From Melampsora larici-populina 98AG31 (taxonomy: Eukaryota > Basidiomycota > Pucciniomycetes > Pucciniales > Melampsoraceae), in NCBI RefSeq assembly GCF_000204055.1, contig NW_006768807.1:751845-772315 (forward strand): a stretch of 20,471 nucleotides of DNA, in the 5' to 3' direction. The position numbers and the translations under genes are program-made. Positions 18,415-20,471 of this stretch are shown here, piece by piece (within the stretch, counting starts at the first letter, position 1; each line of letters starts with the position of its first letter). The notes under the pieces were generated by a model, which did no database searches, was not told the origin of the DNA, and saw only the letters and a program-made list of their open reading frames with translations.

Positions 18415-20296
18415 ATGATATCTTTCCTGGTGGCATCACCCACTTCCACAGCGGCCAAATTGCAACATCCACATCAGTCAACTGTGTTCTTGAAAGTCTG
18501 TGATGATAGCCGTGGCACCCCCGAAATCACTTTATATCTCCCAAGTGGTCATTCATTGGGGTATGTCCCTGCAGGAGTTGATAGTTGTCTATTGAAGCTG
18601 CTTGGAAGTACTCCACGTACATATAAATCTGAACCTGCCGGTGGATGGAAGTCTAATACTTATTTGGAACCAAGTCACCCAGTTCTCATCAGCTCTACTG
18701 TCAACACAACTATTGTAGAATGTCATGGACTTGATGCCACTCAATTGCAAGTCAAAGTACTTATATTTATTCCAAATTGGTATCAAGCAACCCTTATGAA
18801 GATTGTCAAGACTTTCCAGATCAAACTCCAGCGTCCTACTCATTACGAACCTCACCAACATCAACATATTCCTCTGGTGGATCTAGAAGCACGTACAACC
18901 CCCAACTGGAGTTCTGCTTTTCCTGATCATATTTTGACCAGCCAAGAGGCCTCAAGACTCGCGTCCATTTTTTGCGGTTCAGATCTTCAGCCTGTTGAAC
19001 CTTCAGATATAGTTACTTCTCAGCTGCACCCCCATCAAAAGCAGGGCCTGGCATTTTTGTTGGACAGAGAAAATCCGGATTCAAAAACTTATCACTCCCT
19101 TTGGTTTTATAAATCAATGCCACCCTTCAACCGGTGGTGTCACCGTCTCTGTGGAGAAGAATTTATTGTCACTGAGGAACAAACCGGACCAGTCAGCCCT
19201 AGGGCATCAATTCTAGCTGATGACATGGGGCTTGGAAAAACAATTCAAACTATTTCTTTAATTGCTACAACACTGGATGCGTCAAGACAATACGAACATC
19301 AGCATTCAGCATCAGCCGTCAACCCTCTAGACACTCACCTGCGAGCTTCTCACACCACTCTTTTGATATGTCCTACTAGCCTCATGGACAACTGGGAAGA
19401 GGAGGTTGGAAAACACACTAGAAAAAACAGCTTGAAAGTCTTGCGCTGGCATGGCACCGACAGATTCAAAATACCTCTACGTGATATCCACTCAGCCGAC
19501 ATTGTCATTACAACCCCAAAAACACTTATGTATGACCAACGGCTTGGTGGATCAACCCGGGTTCCTTTTACAACCAGATGGTACAGAGTGGTCATTGATG
19601 AAGCTCAGTGAGTATTCTCTCTTTGCAACCAAAGGTCTGTGACCAAACTGACCCTTTACTGGTGCCATTGTAATTCGTAATGAAACCGCCACCCATGCAG
19701 TCCTCACCTCTTTGGAATCAGTCAACCGGCTCTGTCTCACTGGTACCCCGCTCCACAACAGAATTGGCGACTTGCACATGCTCTTCAAATTTCTGCACAT
19801 CAAACCATTTCATGAAGACTCAGTATGGTACCGTCAAATCACTCTGCCGGTTCATCAAGGAAATTTGGACACACTCAGCCAGCTACTAAGATACTTCATG
19901 CTTAGGTGGACCAAATCAAGCCACCTATCAAATTTACCTCCAATATACCATGAGACCATTTTATTGGAAATGCATCAAAAAGTGAAAGCAATATATCAGC
20001 AACATTATGAAAGATTTCTTCAGGACTTTGGTGTGGAATCTCAAAACCAACATAAACAGGGTGAATATTTCAGACAATTGATGAATCTCAGGATGACATG
20101 CAATCACCCTCTTTTATTCAAGCAAGAACACACTACAAGAAAGATAATATTTTCTGGGCAGAAAATTAAATTATTGATACACAAAAATATTGAGAGGCCA
20201 GGAGGAGAGCAAAAGATGAATAAAAATATGCATCTTGTTCCCTGCGTTGAGAGCTTCACTCTGCATATTTTTCCGTATTTTTACCGTCCATATTGA
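18415..20296 (+). pseudogene. SNF2-family (Rad5/Rad16-like) ATPase gene, acceptor lost and C-terminal lobe missing
   Basis: SNF2 ATPases translocate on DNA to remodel chromatin or assist repair. Exon 1 (18415-19607) encodes an N-terminal region of about 200 residues, then HPHQKQGLAFLLDRE (Q-motif-like), ADDMGLGKTIQT (motif I, about 19216-19250), LLICPTSLMDNWEEEV (Ia) and VVIDEA at the exon end. It stops with CA of a split codon at the donor CAGTGAGT (GT at 19608). The next exon must begin at 19669 to give DEAH-VIRN, then NRLCLTGTPLHNRIGDL (motif III), LRYFMLRWTK and LRMTCNHPLLF. The bases before 19669 are CCAT, not AG, although CTGAC at 19648-19652 is a good branch site, so the acceptor appears mutated. 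After about 20155 the SNF2 similarity fades and a stop occurs at 20294-20296; the second RecA-like lobe (helicase C) is absent. Many fungal Rad5/Rad16 relatives are 800-1100 residues; this copy covers about 600. It is probably a dead or truncated paralogue. An in-frame ATG at 18292 would add 41 residues. Confidence 0.75.
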
Positions 20297-20471
20297 TAAG
20301 TGTACTAACAATAAACCTTCGCAAACCTCCAATTACAACCTGTAATACGCACTGAAATGCTCACTATAGTTCATACAAAAACTATTGAGTTCGGAAGCTG
20401 CTCATAACTTTGACAATTCCGGTGCAAATCTCTCGGTTCTGGGTGCGATGGTAACCTTGAAGAGTTGTCCT
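20297..20471. other. Window end, no recognised feature
   Basis: These 175 bases lack a helicase C-terminal domain in any frame I could read. TACTAAC at about 20303-20309 resembles a branch-site word, so a spliced continuation outside the window is possible but not supported by a following acceptor and coding sequence here. Confidence 0.3.

Overview
This looks like nuclear DNA from a basidiomycete, most likely a rust fungus (Pucciniales). The genes are split by 46-66 bp GT-AG introns, most with a CTGAC-like branch site 14-20 nt before the acceptor. They lie in AT-rich, repeat-dense DNA and belong to families known to be expanded in rusts: alpha-kinases, TET/JBP-like 2OG-Fe(II) oxygenases and Rad5/Rad16-type SNF2 proteins. 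The assignment is by recognition of protein families, not by a database search.

Layout. 1-4.2 kb: a decayed retroelement gag-like reading frame (1602-4183). Ahead of it is a dense two-orientation cluster of TTTTRCAC motifs, and a near-perfect 31-bp inverted repeat lies outside both (63-93 and 3977-4007). 4.2-5.0 kb: A-rich then pyrimidine-rich satellite DNA, ending in a 10-nt-period minisatellite that abuts the next gene. 5.0-7.2 kb: an apparently intact four-exon gene on + for an alpha-kinase with an N-terminal CxxC...CxxC module. 7.3-9.0 kb: a convergent four-exon gene on - for a TET-like 2OG-Fe(II) oxygenase, carrying one frameshift. 9.1-9.3 kb: a 75-bp tandem duplication. 10.0-12.9 kb: a four-exon gene on - for a large unrecognised protein (disordered acidic and proline-rich N-terminal half, globular C-terminal half), also with one frameshift. 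13.4-13.8 kb: ten consecutive hairpin-forming palindromes, directly upstream of that gene and next to a TA-rich satellite. 14-18.2 kb: mostly gene-free, with degenerate pyrimidine-rich repeats, an LTR-like unit (15866-16354) and shredded coding-like sequence. 18.4-20.3 kb: a SNF2-family gene on + that has lost its intron acceptor and its C-terminal helicase lobe.

How the parts relate. The kinase, oxygenase, SNF2 and unknown genes are plausibly members of expanded families in a repeat-rich accessory region. A DNA-modifying-type oxygenase beside a chromatin-remodelling-type ATPase is suggestive, but nothing here proves a joint function. No transposase gene is visible. The most unusual structure is the palindrome array at 13394-13801. 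Both frameshifts look like the loss of one base from a run of C or G, so assembly error must be excluded before calling those genes dead.
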